Under the pieces are notes generated by a model. The model saw only the letters and a list, made by a program, of their open reading frames with translations. It made no database searches and was not told the DNA's origin. DNA of 64,000 bases from Rossellomorea sp. SC111 (GTDB lineage: Bacteria > Bacillota > Bacilli > Bacillales > Bacillaceae_B). Of the stretch, positions 42,533 to 53,931 are shown one piece after another. Position 1 is the first letter of the stretch. Each line of letters starts with the position of its first letter. Position numbers and translations under genes: made by a program. The stretch lies in assembly GCF_024733565.1 (NCBI RefSeq), contig NZ_JANIOC010000012.1, positions 62,001 through 126,000 on the forward strand, given 5' to 3'.

Positions 42533-43669
42533 ATGGAGTTACGATTCACGGAAGAGCAGCAGATGATGAGAAAGATGGTCCGGGATTTTGCCGAAACAGA
42601 AATCCAGCCGTTCATCGAGAAGATGGAAGCGGGAGAGTTCCCGAGAGACATTCTAAAAAAGATGGCCGAACTTGGCTTGATGGGGATCACGATTCCGGAG
42701 AAATATGGCGGATCAGAGATGGACTTCACCTCGTATATCATTGCGATTCATGAGCTTTCGAAAGTAAGCGCCACCATCGGGGTCATCCTGTCGGTCCATA
42801 CGTCAGTGGGAACCAATCCGATCCTTTATTTTGGAAATGAAGAACAGAAGAATAAGTACCTTCCCAAGCTTGCAACAGGTGAGTATTTAGGCGCTTTCTG
42901 CCTGACGGAGCCGAGTGCAGGGTCCGATGCAAAGAGCCTGAAATCACGTGCGGTAAAGCGCGGGGACCACTATGTGGTGAACGGATCAAAAGTCTTCATT
43001 ACCAATGGGGGCGAAGCGGATACGTATATTGTATTTGCAACGACGGATTCGACGAAGGGGAGCCGCGGGGTATCGGCCTTCATCGTTGAGAAGGATACAC
43101 CTGGTCTTGTGGTCGGGAAAGATGAACATAAGATGGGGCTTCACGGTTCACGGACCGTTCAGCTGACGTTTGAAGATATGAAAGTCCCGGCTGAGAACCT
43201 TCTTGGTGAAGAAGGGGAAGGCTTTAAAATCGCCATGGCAAACCTCGATGTCGGCAGAATCGGAATAGCCGCGCAGGCGCTGGGAATAGCTGAAGCCGCT
43301 TTTGACTACTCAACGGCTTACGCAAAAGAGCGTGTGCAATTCGGCAAGCCGATCGCCGCCCAGCAGGGAATCGGCTTTAAGCTTGCCGATATGGCGACGG
43401 CCGTTGAAGGCTCGAAGCTTCTCGTGTACCGGGCGGCGAATCTCCGTGCGAACAACATTTCCTGTGGGAAAGAAGCCAGTATGGCAAAGCTGTTTGCATC
43501 GAAATCAGCCGTTGAAGTGTCGACGGAAGCGATTCAGGTGTATGGCGGATATGGGTATACGAAGGAATATCCGGTGGAGCGCTTGTTCCGTGATGCGAAG
43601 GTGACGGAGATTTATGAGGGTACAAGTGAGATTCAGCGGATGGTGATTGGGAAGCATTTGTTGGTGTAG
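42533..43669 (+). CDS. Acyl-CoA dehydrogenase (short/branched-chain type)
   Basis: A 378-residue FAD enzyme. The three-domain layout is N-terminal helices, beta domain (CLTEPSAGSDAKSL, FITNGGEADTYIV) and C-terminal four-helix bundle ([36 protein letters not shown]). The catalytic Glu is in IYEGTSEIQR (about E363). ATG 42533 is 8 nt from GGAGG; the longer frame overlaps the previous gene. Paralogous to the next gene; chain-length preference cannot be told from sequence. Confidence 0.92.
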   Translation: MELRFTEEQQMMRKMVRDFAETEIQPFIEKMEAGEFPRDILKKMAELGLMGITIPEKYGGSEMDFTSYIIAIHELSKVSATIGVILSVHTSVGTNPILYFGNEEQKNKYLPKLATGEYLGAFCLTEPSAGSDAKSLKSRAVKRGDHYVVNGSKVFITNGGEADTYIVFATTDSTKGSRGVSAFIVEKDTPGLVVGKDEHKMGLHGSRTVQLTFEDMKVPAENLLGEEGEGFKIAMANLDVGRIGIAAQALGIAEAAFDYSTAYAKERVQFGKPIAAQQGIGFKLADMATAVEGSKLLVYRAANLRANNISCGKEASMAKLFASKSAVEVSTEAIQVYGGYGYTKEYPVERLFRDAKVTEIYEGTSEIQRMVIGKHLLV

Positions 43670-43723
43670 TTGGGATGAGTTGGTTTTTGCTTTTTGAGGG
43701 GTGTTACGGGCATAAGTACTTAG

Positions 43724-43813
43724 CGTGTCAGGCACCCGATATGGATTTATAAGTTTCGTGGCGTAAAGGGGTTTGTGGCATAGCTTGTTTCTTGAGGGAG
43801 ACAGACCCGGTAT
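43724..43813 (+). repeat. About 90-bp degenerate repeat, copy before acdA
   Basis: It shares with 45032-45123 the blocks CGTGTCAGGCACCCGA, TTCGTGGCGTAAAGGGGTT, GGCAT.GCTTG and CAGACC.GGT in the same order and spacing, so acdA is bracketed by direct repeats. Confidence 0.7.
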
Positions 43814-43836
43814 TTTGATGATAGGGGGAAAATGAG

Positions 43837-44976
43837 ATGAATTTTAAATTGTCGGAAGAGCATGAAATGATACGTAAGATGGTGCGTGATTTTGCACGTA
43901 ATGAGGTGGCTCCTACTGCTGCTGAGCGTGATGAGGAAGAACGCTTTGATATGGATTTATTCAAAAAGATGGCGGAGCTTGGGTTGACGGGGATTCCTTG
44001 GCCTGAAGAATACGGCGGGATCGGCAGTGACTATCTGGCGTATTGTATCGCGGTTGAAGAATTATCAAGAGTATGTGCGTCTACAGGTGTTACGTTATCC
44101 GCCCATACTTCTTTAGCCGGTTGGCCAGTATATAAATTTGGTACGGAAGAGCAGAAGCAGAAGTATCTTCGTCCGATGGCCCAGGGAGAGAAGATCGGTG
44201 CTTACGGCTTGACGGAGCCGGGTTCGGGATCCGATGCAGGCGGTATGAAAACGACGGCCCGCTTAGAAGGCGATCACTACGTATTGAACGGTTCTAAAAT
44301 TTTCATCACAAACGGTGGAATCGCTGATACGTATATCGTATTTGCCTTGACGGATCCATCACAGCGCCAGCGTGGAACGAGTGCCTTCATCGTAGAAGCA
44401 GACTTCGAAGGGTTTTCTGTTGGAAAAAAAGAGAAGAAGCTCGGAATCCGCTCATCTCCAACGACTGAAATCGTATTTGAAGACTGTAAGGTACCGAAAG
44501 AGAATATGCTTGGGAACGAAGGAGACGGCTTCAAGATTGCCATGATGACCCTTGATGGCGGCCGTAACGGGATTGCCGCTCAAGCAGTGGGGATTGCCCA
44601 GGGAGCACTTGATGCCTCCGTTGATTACGCAAAAGAGCGTGAGCAATTCGGCAAACCGATCGCAGCAAACCAGGGGATTTCCTTCAAGATCGCCGATATG
44701 GCAACGTCCATCGAAGCTTCCCGTCTATTAACCTATCAAGCTGCATGGCTTGAGTCTGAAGGTCTTCCGTACGGAAAAGAATCGGCGATGTCGAAGCTGA
44801 TGGCCGGCGATACGGCGATGAAAGTGACGACGGAAGCGGTTCAGATTTTCGGTGGATATGGTTATACGAAGGACTATCCGGTGGAGCGTTATATGCGTGA
44901 TGCGAAGATCACTCAGATTTATGAGGGAACGCAGGAGATTCAGAGATTGGTTATTTCGCGGATGGTGACGAAGTAG
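43837..44976 (+). CDS. acdA: Acyl-CoA dehydrogenase AcdA
   Basis: A 379-residue FAD-dependent acyl-CoA dehydrogenase, the same length as B. subtilis AcdA, which also lies beside ywjF and rpoE. Features: [14 protein letters not shown] (about 128-141), [50 protein letters not shown] and the catalytic Glu in [10 protein letters not shown]. It passes electrons through ETF to the quinone pool, probably by way of YwjF. Direct repeats flank it on both sides, unlike its paralogue just upstream. Confidence 0.93.
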   Translation: MNFKLSEEHEMIRKMVRDFARNEVAPTAAERDEEERFDMDLFKKMAELGLTGIPWPEEYGGIGSDYLAYCIAVEELSRVCASTGVTLSAHTSLAGWPVYKFGTEEQKQKYLRPMAQGEKIGAYGLTEPGSGSDAGGMKTTARLEGDHYVLNGSKIFITNGGIADTYIVFALTDPSQRQRGTSAFIVEADFEGFSVGKKEKKLGIRSSPTTEIVFEDCKVPKENMLGNEGDGFKIAMMTLDGGRNGIAAQAVGIAQGALDASVDYAKEREQFGKPIAANQGISFKIADMATSIEASRLLTYQAAWLESEGLPYGKESAMSKLMAGDTAMKVTTEAVQIFGGYGYTKDYPVERYMRDAKITQIYEGTQEIQRLVISRMVTK

Positions 44977-45031
44977 TGTTGAGGTTGACTGGGAGGTCTT
45001 CCGGAAGGGGATTACCTGGTCGGTCCTGACT

Positions 45032-45123
45032 CGTGTCAGGCACCCGAGGGGGTTGTTAGCTGCTTCGTGGCGTAAAGGGGTTACTGACATCGCTTGCTGC
45101 TCCATGGTGCCAGACCTGGTGTG
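45032..45123 (+). repeat. About 90-bp degenerate repeat, copy after acdA
   Basis: Second copy of the element at 43724-43813, with GTGTCAGGCACCC at one end and GGTGCCAGACCTGG at the other, which are partly complementary. Confidence 0.7.
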
Positions 45124-45229
45124 AGTTGAAATAGAGATAGAGTCCTGATTGCTTTGTTGGGGGATGAGGCAGTCAGTATAGGGATTAGGGGTCAAGGGGA
45201 GAAACGGATTATAAAGGCGGTCGGTTGTT

Positions 45230-45883
45230 TTGAATAAGAAGAGGGAAGTTCATGCTTCTGTCAAGGATGAGCGTTTGGTGGAAAAGCGGCGTGATCAGAT
45301 GATTCGCGGGGCCGTCTCTCTGTTTAAACAAAAGGGGTTTCACCGCACCACGACCAGAGAGATTGCAAAGGCCGCCGGATTCAGTATCGGAACGCTGTAT
45401 GAATATATACGAACAAAGGAAGATGTCCTGTATTTAGTGTGTGACAGCATTTATGAGCAGGTTCGATTGGAGCTTGAGGAGCTCGATGTCGGAAAAGGGA
45501 CGCTTGAAAATTTGCGTCTCGGCATCGCCCATTATTTTCAGGTGATGGACCGGATGCAGGATGAGGTCCTCGTCATGTATCAGGAAGCGAAATCCTTATC
45601 GAAGGATGCCCTTCCATATGTGCTCCGGAAAGAACTTGAAATGGTGGGGATGGTGGAAGATCTCATCAAAGGCTGTGTCGACAGTGGAAAGCTTGAGCTT
45701 AATGATGATCAGATTCATATGCTCGCACAGAATGTATTCGTCCAGGGACAGATGTGGGGATTCCGTCGCTGGGCACTTCAGAAGAAATACACACTCGAGG
45801 AATTCATCGATCTTCAAATCGAACTCACTTTTACGGGAATCATCGGATTTGAAAAACAAGGGAGAACAGGGGGAGTAATATGA
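45230..45883 (+). CDS. TetR family regulator of acyl-CoA metabolism
   Basis: A 217-residue repressor. The HTH at about 27-70 reads [20 protein letters not shown], then [20 protein letters not shown]. Start TTG 45230, 9 nt after AAGGCGG. Its stop overlaps the icmF start (ATGA), so they are translationally coupled. Being inside the acyl-CoA cluster, it is the likely reader of the TGARYG-N2-CRTTCA sites at 37746 and 40195. It is not a close match to B. subtilis FadR by eye; the ligand is probably an acyl-CoA. Confidence 0.85.
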   Translation: MNKKREVHASVKDERLVEKRRDQMIRGAVSLFKQKGFHRTTTREIAKAAGFSIGTLYEYIRTKEDVLYLVCDSIYEQVRLELEELDVGKGTLENLRLGIAHYFQVMDRMQDEVLVMYQEAKSLSKDALPYVLRKELEMVGMVEDLIKGCVDSGKLELNDDQIHMLAQNVFVQGQMWGFRRWALQKKYTLEEFIDLQIELTFTGIIGFEKQGRTGGVI

Positions 45884-48800
45884 GCACGGTTGAGATTTAT
45901 AAACCAAAGCACCATGTTCGTTTTGTCACGGCATCAAGCTTGTTTGACGGACATGATGCGTCGATCAACATAATGCGTCGGATTATCCAGGCAAGTGGGG
46001 CAGAAGTCATTCACTTAGGCCATAACCGTTCTGTAGAGGAAGTCGTCAATGCCGCTATTCAGGAAGATGTTCAGGGGATTGCGATTTCATCCTATCAGGG
46101 TGGACACGTGGAATATTTTAAATATATGTATGACCTTTTAAAAGAAAGAGGGGCTTCCCATATCCGTATTTATGGCGGAGGCGGCGGAGTGATCATCCCT
46201 CGTGAGATCAAAGAACTTCACGAATACGGGATCGCCCGCATCTTCTCTCCTGAAGACGGCCGTACGCAGGGTCTTCAAGGCATGATCAATAAGATGATCG
46301 AAGAATGCGATTTCCCTACCATCAAGGGAAGCGTGAATCAGGAAGTCGAGAAGCTTTCAACCGGAAATGTGAACACGGTATCGAAGCTGATCTCACTTGC
46401 CGAATATCAAGTCGGGGCCAATGAAGAAGTGGCGGCGACAGCCCAGACCGTATTTTCTGAAATTAAGAGCTTAGCGAAAAAAGCACCTGTCCTGGGGATC
46501 ACCGGAACGGGTGGAGCAGGGAAGAGTTCTTTGACGGATGAACTGATCCGTCGATTCATCAACGAACTTCCTGAAAAGAAGATTGCGATTCTGTCCATCG
46601 ATCCAACGAAACAAAAAACAGGCGGAGCCTTATTGGGTGACCGGATCCGGATGAATGCGATCTTTAATCCTCGTGTCTACATGCGTAGCCTTGCTACACG
46701 TGGGTCGAAGACGGAACTTTCGTTAGCCATCAAAGATGCAATCAACGTGGTTAAGGCGGCAGGATATGACCTGATCGTCGTGGAAACGAGCGGGATCGGG
46801 CAGGGGGATGCGGAAATCGCTGAGATCTGTGATATGTCCATGTACGTCATGACAAGTGAGTTCGGTGCTCCTTCCCAGCTTGAGAAAATCGATATGATCG
46901 ATTTTGCAGACCTGATCGTCATCAACAAGTTCGAGCGCAAAGGCTCAGAGGATGCGAGACGCCAGGTTCAGAAGCAGTATCAGCGCAGTCATATGCTTTT
47001 CGATAAGGATCTTGATGACATGCCTGTGTACGGAACGATTGCCAGCCAGTTCAACGATCCGGGAACCAATGCCTTATTTGCAGCTATCGTTGAAACGGTG
47101 AACAAGAAAATGGAGCTGGACTGGAAAACGGGCTTCTCGAAAGATGTCGATGTCGAGAAACAAAACGTGATCATTCCAAACAATCGCCGTTATTATCTGC
47201 GTGAGATTGCGGAAACGGTCCGTAATTATCATAAAAAAGCAGAAGAGCAGGTGAATCTCGCCCGCCGGTTGTTCCAGCTTGAAGGGGCAATCGAAGCAAT
47301 CAACGAGAAGGAGACGAATGAAGGGGTCGTCACATCCCTTCAAACGTTAAAGGAAGAAGTTGAAAATAAACTGACAGCTGAATCCAAACAGATTTTACAA
47401 AAATGGGATTCTCTAAAAGAGACTTACAGCAAGGATCAGTTCATCACCAAGATCCGTGATAAAGAAATCGTCACGGAATTAAAGACAAAGAGCTTATCCG
47501 GACTCGATATCCCGAAAGTATCCCTTCCGAAATATAAGGACTACGGTCAAATTTTGGATTGGGTCTATAAAGAGAATGTTCCGGGATCATTCCCTTACAC
47601 AGGAGGCGTATTCCCTTTCAAACGCAAAGGTGAAGATCCGAAACGTCAGTTCGCCGGTGAAGGAACGCCTGAACGGACGAACCGCCGTTTCCACTACCTG
47701 TCGAAGGATGATGATGCGAAACGCCTGAGTACCGCTTTTGATTCCGTAACACTTTATGGTGAAGATCCGGATCACCGTCCGGACATTTACGGGAAAGTCG
47801 GAGAGAGCGGCGTGAGCATCTGTACCCTTGAAGACATGAAGAAGCTGTATGCCGGTTTTGATTTATGTGCGCCTTCAACATCCGTGTCCATGACGATCAA
47901 CGGACCCGCACCGATCATCCTTGCCATGTATATGAATACGGCGGTCGATCAGCAGATCCGCATGAAGGAAGAAGAGCTCGGCCGCGTGTTGACAGTGGAA
48001 GAGTATGTGGAAGTGAAGGAACAGACCCTTCAAGTCGTTCGCGGAACGGTTCAGGCAGATATTTTAAAAGAAGATCAGGGTCAGAATACGTGTATCTTCT
48101 CAACTGAATTCGCCCTTCGCATGATGGGGGACATCCAGCAGTATTTCATCGATCACAAAGTACGAAACTATTACTCTGTATCGATTTCGGGCTACCATAT
48201 CGCTGAAGCGGGAGCGAACCCGATTTCTCAGCTTGCCTTCACGCTGGCGAACGGATTCACGTACGTGGAATACTATTTAAGCCGCGGAATGGATATCAAT
48301 GCCTTTGCACCGAACTTATCGTTCTTCTTCTCGAACGGCCTCGATCCCGAGTATACGGTGATCGGACGTGTGGCACGCCGCATTTGGTCGACGGTGATGC
48401 GTGATAAATACGGTGCCAATGAACGCAGTCAGAAGCTGAAGTATCATATCCAGACTTCCGGACGTTCCCTGCACGCCCAGGAAATCGATTTCAATGATAT
48501 CCGTACAACGCTTCAAGCGTTGATGGCCCTGCAGGATAACTGTAACTCCCTGCACACGAACGCCTATGATGAAGCGATCACGACACCGACGGAAGAATCC
48601 GTCCGCCGTGCCATGGCGATCCAGATGATCATCACGAAAGAACACGGATTATCCAAAAATGAAAATCCGCTGCAAGGCTCATTCATCGCAGAAGAGCTGA
48701 CGGATCTCGTGGAAGAAATGGTCCTCACAGAATTCGACCGCTTAAATGACCGCGGAGGCGTACTGGGATCCATGGAAACACAGTATCAACGAGGAAAGAT

Positions 48801-49146
48801 CCAGGAAGAATCCATGTACTACGAAATGAAGAAACATTCCGGTGAGCTTCCGATCGTGGGAGTGAACACGTATCTGAATCCGAATCCACCTTCAGAAGAG
48901 CAGATGGACAGCATGGAATTGGCACGTGCCACAAAAGAAGAAAAAGAAACACAGATCCAAAACCTGCGGGACTTCCAATCACAACACAAAGACAAAACAG
49001 AAGAAGCCCTCACTCGTCTGAAACAGGCAGCAGTAAACGGAGGAAACATCTTCGAAGAACTTATGGAAACCGTAAAAGTCGCAAGCCTCGGCCAAATCAC
49101 ACGCGCCCTCTACGAAGTAGGCGGCCAATACCGACGCAATATGTAA
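45880..49146 (+). CDS. icmF: Fused isobutyryl-CoA mutase IcmF
   Basis: A 1088-residue coenzyme B12 enzyme that interconverts isobutyryl-CoA and n-butyryl-CoA (also pivalyl/isovaleryl-CoA). Three parts are fused: a B12-binding domain (about 12-140, [13 protein letters not shown] with the cobalt-ligand His), a MeaB-like G-protein chaperone (about 200-420, [14 protein letters not shown]-loop, NKFERKG) and the TIM-barrel mutase (about 530-1088, [40 protein letters not shown]). It links branched-chain acid catabolism to beta-oxidation and implies B12 uptake or synthesis elsewhere. A strong terminator follows. Confidence 0.95.
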   Translation: MSTVEIYKPKHHVRFVTASSLFDGHDASINIMRRIIQASGAEVIHLGHNRSVEEVVNAAIQEDVQGIAISSYQGGHVEYFKYMYDLLKERGASHIRIYGGGGGVIIPREIKELHEYGIARIFSPEDGRTQGLQGMINKMIEECDFPTIKGSVNQEVEKLSTGNVNTVSKLISLAEYQVGANEEVAATAQTVFSEIKSLAKKAPVLGITGTGGAGKSSLTDELIRRFINELPEKKIAILSIDPTKQKTGGALLGDRIRMNAIFNPRVYMRSLATRGSKTELSLAIKDAINVVKAAGYDLIVVETSGIGQGDAEIAEICDMSMYVMTSEFGAPSQLEKIDMIDFADLIVINKFERKGSEDARRQVQKQYQRSHMLFDKDLDDMPVYGTIASQFNDPGTNALFAAIVETVNKKMELDWKTGFSKDVDVEKQNVIIPNNRRYYLREIAETVRNYHKKAEEQVNLARRLFQLEGAIEAINEKETNEGVVTSLQTLKEEVENKLTAESKQILQKWDSLKETYSKDQFITKIRDKEIVTELKTKSLSGLDIPKVSLPKYKDYGQILDWVYKENVPGSFPYTGGVFPFKRKGEDPKRQFAGEGTPERTNRRFHYLSKDDDAKRLSTAFDSVTLYGEDPDHRPDIYGKVGESGVSICTLEDMKKLYAGFDLCAPSTSVSMTINGPAPIILAMYMNTAVDQQIRMKEEELGRVLTVEEYVEVKEQTLQVVRGTVQADILKEDQGQNTCIFSTEFALRMMGDIQQYFIDHKVRNYYSVSISGYHIAEAGANPISQLAFTLANGFTYVEYYLSRGMDINAFAPNLSFFFSNGLDPEYTVIGRVARRIWSTVMRDKYGANERSQKLKYHIQTSGRSLHAQEIDFNDIRTTLQALMALQDNCNSLHTNAYDEAITTPTEESVRRAMAIQMIITKEHGLSKNENPLQGSFIAEELTDLVEEMVLTEFDRLNDRGGVLGSMETQYQRGKIQEESMYYEMKKHSGELPIVGVNTYLNPNPPSEEQMDSMELARATKEEKETQIQNLRDFQSQHKDKTEEALTRLKQAAVNGGNIFEELMETVKVASLGQITRALYEVGGQYRRNM

Positions 49147-49162
49147 CAAATAAAAGGAAGAT

Positions 49163-49196
49163 GAGACTACTGTAGGGGTGCAGTAGTCTCTTTTTT
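49163..49196 (+). terminator. Terminator of tetR-icmF
   Basis: GAGACTACTG / CAGTAGTCTC, 10-bp perfect stem with an 8-nt loop, then TTTTTT. Confidence 0.9.
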
Positions 49197-49253
49197 ACAG
49201 ATGGCTAATAATTGATGATCAGTATGCATAGTATGAATGATGGTGGTATTTAA

Positions 49254-49293
49254 GCGCGGAAAGCGAGTGCCTGCAGCGGAAATCAACAACGCA
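49254..49293. repeat. Truncated family A repeat end
   Basis: GCGCGGAAAGCGAGTGCCTG then CAGCGGAAATCAACAA is the 3' end of the GC-rich repeat seen at 61150-61190; the rest is missing. The 333-bp gap 49147-49479 otherwise holds only the icmF terminator. Confidence 0.72.
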
Positions 49294-49479
49294 TGTCTCA
49301 TAAAAAAAGGTAAAAGAGAAACCAACAAGTTTAAAAACCCGCCAAACCGTCTATCCTTTATACGAAATCAACCAATTTTTAACATGAACTTAATACTTGT
49401 AGGGTAAAACATCCTATATAATAAGAATTATCAGACAAGTAAACGGGAAAGTACGATACATACGTTTGGATGTGAGACT

Positions 49480-49662
49480 GTGAAGACCATTTTACGCTGC
49501 ATACTATTGATCATCACCCTATACGCCGCCATCCTTTTATATCAATTTCAACTGGGTGCCATCCCTTTTTTCCTGCTCTCTTTTTATTTATTCTATGAAG
49601 CGTTCCGGGTCGTCAGGAGCGCTCAGAAAGAAGAGAAGATTGGAAATGGCAGGCCTTCCTGA
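49480..49662 (+). CDS. Small hydrophobic protein of unknown function
   Basis: A 60-residue frame from GTG 49480 with two probable membrane helices (ILRCILLIITLYAAILLYQF; IPFFLLSFYLFYEAF) and a basic tail. The ribosome site is weak (GGATGTGAG), so the gene is uncertain; the hydrophobic pattern with a positive C-terminus argues it is real. I do not recognise a family. It sits before rpoE with its own gap. Confidence 0.5.
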   Translation: MKTILRCILLIITLYAAILLYQFQLGAIPFFLLSFYLFYEAFRVVRSAQKEEKIGNGRPS

Positions 49663-49778
49663 AACCATATGCGAAAAAAATGCGGGAAAAACGAGATATG
49701 TATAGCATAAAGTGATTTATATTGTTTATAATGTTGAATATGGTTAAAATTGATAATGGAGAATTTTTGCCCTTTTTT

Positions 49779-49795
49779 ACTCTACTTAGTAGAGT
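49779..49795 (+). promoter_or_regulatory. Hairpin in the rpoE leader
   Basis: ACTCTAC-TTA-GTAGAGT, 7-bp perfect arms, 27 nt before the rpoE start and preceded by a T tract. Confidence 0.45.
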
Positions 49796-49822
49796 GTGAA
49801 ATAGAGAAAGGAAGTGCGTAAA

Positions 49823-50386
49823 GTGAGTCTAAAGCAATTATCCAAAGAAGAATTGAGTCAAACATCATTCATTGAACTGGCACATGAAATTTTGGTAGAG
49901 AAGAAGCAAGCGATGGCATTTGAAGAGATCGTGAAGGAAATCAAAGGTTTGCTTGGAATCTCTGATAAAGAGGTAAAGAGCCGTTTACTTCAATTCTACA
50001 CGGATTTGAATATCGACGGACGATACATTGCCATGGGAGATAACCGTTGGGGTTTAAGAGAATGGTACCCTGTTGATCAAATCGAGGAAGAGACCGTTCC
50101 AACGATGAAATCAAGCAAAAAGAAAAAAGCGAAGAAGAAAGACGAAGACTTAGATCTGGAAGATTTCGATGATCTGGAAGATGAAGATCTTGATTATGAT
50201 GATCTTGATGACGCAGACGATGATGATGATCTGACTGATGACGACGACGATGTCGATGTTGATGATGCAGACGAGGATCTGGACATCGATGAGGACGAGG
50301 AAGAGCTCGAGATTGATGAATTCGACGGTGTCGAAGATGATGACGAAGACGAAGAAGAGGAATCAGAAGAAGAGGAAGAGAAATAA
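49823..50386 (+). CDS. rpoE: RNA polymerase delta subunit
   Basis: A 187-residue RNAP accessory subunit of Firmicutes that speeds recycling and raises sensitivity to initiating NTPs. The folded HARE-HTH domain (1-90, ELAHEILVEKKQAMAFEEIV, MGDNRWGLREWYP) is followed by a Lys-rich patch (KKKKAKKK) and an almost wholly Asp/Glu tail of about 80 residues. GTG 49823 is 8 nt from AAAGGAAG; GTG 49814 in frame is too close. The acidic tail gives a repetitive GAT/GAC/GAA base pattern. Next to pyrG, as usual. Confidence 0.95.
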   Translation: MSLKQLSKEELSQTSFIELAHEILVEKKQAMAFEEIVKEIKGLLGISDKEVKSRLLQFYTDLNIDGRYIAMGDNRWGLREWYPVDQIEEETVPTMKSSKKKKAKKKDEDLDLEDFDDLEDEDLDYDDLDDADDDDDLTDDDDDVDVDDADEDLDIDEDEEELEIDEFDGVEDDDEDEEEESEEEEEK

Positions 50387-50480
50387 TCTCTCCCGGTACG
50401 GCTCCCGTCAGGCTTTTAGGCCTTCCGGGGCCCTTTATATTTGTAAGAAATGATTGAAAATTCTCTCCCTTATTCTATGC

Positions 50481-50517
50481 TTGACTTCTTCCCTTCATGA
50501 AGGTAGTATTTTATTTG
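50481..50517 (+). promoter_or_regulatory. pyrG promoter and CTP-sensing start site
   Basis: TTGACT (50481-50486), 17-nt spacer, TAGTAT (50504-50509), then 7 nt to a predicted start at G50517, whose transcript begins GGGCUCC. This is the initial sequence used in B. subtilis pyrG for reiterative G addition when CTP is scarce. Confidence 0.85.
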
Positions 50518-50550
50518 GGCTCCCTAAAAAGGGACAGATTACGTATATCA

Positions 50551-50587
50551 CGCTCCCCTTACACGATTGTAAGCGGGGCGTTTTTTG
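50551..50587 (+). terminator. pyrG attenuator
   Basis: CGCTCCCCTTACA / TGTAAGCGGGGCG stem with loop CGAT, then TTTTTT. The 5' arm CUCCCCUU can pair with a poly-G 5' end made under CTP limitation, which would block termination. It lies 34 nt after the predicted start. Confidence 0.88.
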
Positions 50588-50691
50588 TTTTTGTAAGAAG
50601 AATGCATTGACATGAACGGGTTTCTGCCAACCTTTCATAAGTGGCGGATCGAATCTTTAAAGACCCCTTACATTTTTATGTATCTTGATAA

Positions 50692-50803
50692 TAAGAGGCT
50701 GTCTTAAAGCTTGAGTATGCTGATGGATTTATTTTAAGAGAATGGACTTGTCCTTCTTTGAACAAGATAAATTCATGACATACCTACAATAGACACCCTC
50801 TAC
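50692..50803. mobile_element. MITE-like element with long imperfect inverted repeats
   Basis: The ends AGAGGCTGTCTT (50692) and AGACACCCTCT (to 50803) are inverted with few mismatches. Similarity continues inward (ATGGATTTATTTTAAGAGAA against ATGAATTTATCTTGTTCAAA) to the centre GGACTTGTCC. GAGGCTGTCT-like ends are common in IS families. No transposase, and no clear target duplication. It lies in the pyrG leader between attenuator and start codon. Confidence 0.45.
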
Positions 50804-50812
50804 TTTTTTTGA

Positions 50813-52447
<1,635 letters not shown>

Positions 52448-52460
52448 GATTTTGTTTGGA

Positions 52461-52492
52461 AGAGCTCTCCCTGGTTTGGGAGGGCTTTTTTG
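52461..52492 (+). terminator. Terminator of pyrG
   Basis: AGCTCTCCC / GGGAGGGCT with one mismatch and a 6-nt loop, then TTTTTT. Confidence 0.85.
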
Positions 52493-52625
52493 TAGTGTGG
52501 CAGTAGTATGTAGCCAATTTCTGCAGACCCCACAAAGGAACTTTTTTAAAAATGAATATTGACAATATTTCCACATATCGTTAATATAGCGATTATAGCA
52601 AAAGCTAGCACAACCAATTTCATAT

Positions 52626-52735
52626 TCTCTTATAAAGAGTTGGCAGAGGGACTGGCCCGATGACGCCCGGCAACCTACCGTTTACGACGGAAAGGTGCTA
52701 AGACCTGCAGGAAGCATTTCCTGAGTGATAAGAGC
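52626..52735 (+). ncRNA. SAM-I (S-box) riboswitch
   Basis: All S-box blocks are present in order: CTCTTATAAAGAG (P1/P2 start), GGCAGAGGGACTGGCCCGAT, CCCGGCAACC, AAGGTGCTAAGACCTGCAGG and the closing GTGATAAGAG that pairs with CTCTTAT. High SAM should fold this aptamer and allow the terminator at 52752. Confidence 0.95.
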
Positions 52736-52751
52736 ACGTTTATTTATACAT

Positions 52752-52788
52752 AAACCTCTTTTCTCTTGGGAAAAGGGGTTTTTTTATT
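52752..52788 (+). terminator. Expression-platform terminator of the SAM riboswitch
   Basis: AAACCTCTTTTC / GAAAAGGGGTTT with a 6-nt loop and T tract, 17 nt after the aptamer and before the ABC operon. Confidence 0.88.
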
Positions 52789-52829
52789 TGAAAAAATGGA
52801 GGGGGATCCCTCGGGAGGAGAAAAGAAAG

Positions 52830-53915
52830 ATGAAAAAAACGGCATCATTACTCGTATTAATCGTACTACTTTTCAGTTTGGCGGCTTGTCAGCCAAAGGT
52901 ATCACAGGAGGCGGATGCAGATAGCGGGGACAAGAAGGAAGCGACTTCCGATCATCCGTTAGCCAATAAAAAAATTGCCCTTATCATGCAAATCAATCTC
53001 GGGACATTCTCCGCTCAATACATAGAAGGGGTAAAGGAACAGGTGGAAAAGTTCGGGGGGAAGGTTCAAGTGTTTACTTCGGAAGGGGATCTCGCCAAAA
53101 TGTCCTCTAACCTGGACGCGGCCATCAACCAAAAGTTTGATGGCATCCTGATCGACCATGGAACGAAAGAAGCACTTCAATCAGGGGTCGAAAAGGCGAA
53201 AGAACAAAATATTCCGGTTGTCGTATTCGATGCGGATGTGGCATCAAAAGGAGTGACGGTCCTTGAGCAGGGGGACAAACAAATGGCTGAACAAACCTTA
53301 ACAAAGCTTTCAAATGAGCTTGGCGGCAAGGGTGAAATCGTAAAAATATGGGTCGCAGGCTTTGCGCCCATGGAAAGACGTCAGGCGGCATACGAAGAAT
53401 TTTTAAAGGGAAATCCGGATATTAAAGAAGTCGCGGCATTTGGAGCAGCGAGTCAGAATACAGCGCTGGATACACAGGCCCAGATGGAGGCTATCTTGAA
53501 ACAATATCCAAACAAAGGGGACATCGATGCTGTCTGGGCAGCGTGGGATGAATTTGCGAAAGGTGCCGTCCGGGCAATCGAAGCGGCTGGGAGAGATGAA
53601 ATCAAAGTATACGGAATCGACATGAGTGACGAGGATCTTCAGATCATTCAAAAAGCCGGCAGCCCATGGGTGGCATCGGCAGCTGTAGATCCGAAAGATA
53701 TCGGCAGGGTCCAGGTCCGCTTCCTTTATCAAAATCTGAACGGAAAAGAAACGCCTGAAAAGGTAAAACTGGACCCTGTGTTTATTGAAAAGGCTGCTTT
53801 GCCGAAAGAATCGATTACAACGGATCAATTGAACGAGCATATTGAAGGATGGGGAGCGAGTGAGCAGGGGTATACAGATGAGCTGAAAGAGCTCGAATCT
53901 TCGTTAACAAACTAG
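52830..53915 (+). CDS. Sugar-type ABC transporter substrate-binding lipoprotein
   Basis: A 361-residue lipoprotein with lipobox LAAC (Cys about 19). The mature part is a Peripla_BP_4/RbsB-like binding protein (KKIALIMQINLGTFSAQYIE; FDGILIDHGTKEALQSGVEK; IPVVVFDADVASKGVTV; DAVWAAWDEFAKGAVRAIEA). It should bind a pentose or pentose derivative outside the cell. ATG 52830 is 9 nt from GGGAGGAG. Being first in a SAM-riboswitch operon suggests a sulfur-containing sugar such as methylthioribose; that is inference. Confidence 0.87.
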   Translation: MKKTASLLVLIVLLFSLAACQPKVSQEADADSGDKKEATSDHPLANKKIALIMQINLGTFSAQYIEGVKEQVEKFGGKVQVFTSEGDLAKMSSNLDAAINQKFDGILIDHGTKEALQSGVEKAKEQNIPVVVFDADVASKGVTVLEQGDKQMAEQTLTKLSNELGGKGEIVKIWVAGFAPMERRQAAYEEFLKGNPDIKEVAAFGAASQNTALDTQAQMEAILKQYPNKGDIDAVWAAWDEFAKGAVRAIEAAGRDEIKVYGIDMSDEDLQIIQKAGSPWVASAAVDPKDIGRVQVRFLYQNLNGKETPEKVKLDPVFIEKAALPKESITTDQLNEHIEGWGASEQGYTDELKELESSLTN

Positions 53916-53931
53916 AAAGGGGCTGGGAGTG

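Noticed and set aside
43837..44976. acdA as a recently transposed gene because of flanking repeats
   Set aside because: The position beside rpoE/ywjF is conserved in B. subtilis, codon use is ordinary, and the repeats resemble common intergenic elements.
50238..50453. 71-codon frame rich in Met/Thr/Arg inside the rpoE 3' end
   Set aside because: An out-of-frame reading of the Asp/Glu codon run of rpoE.
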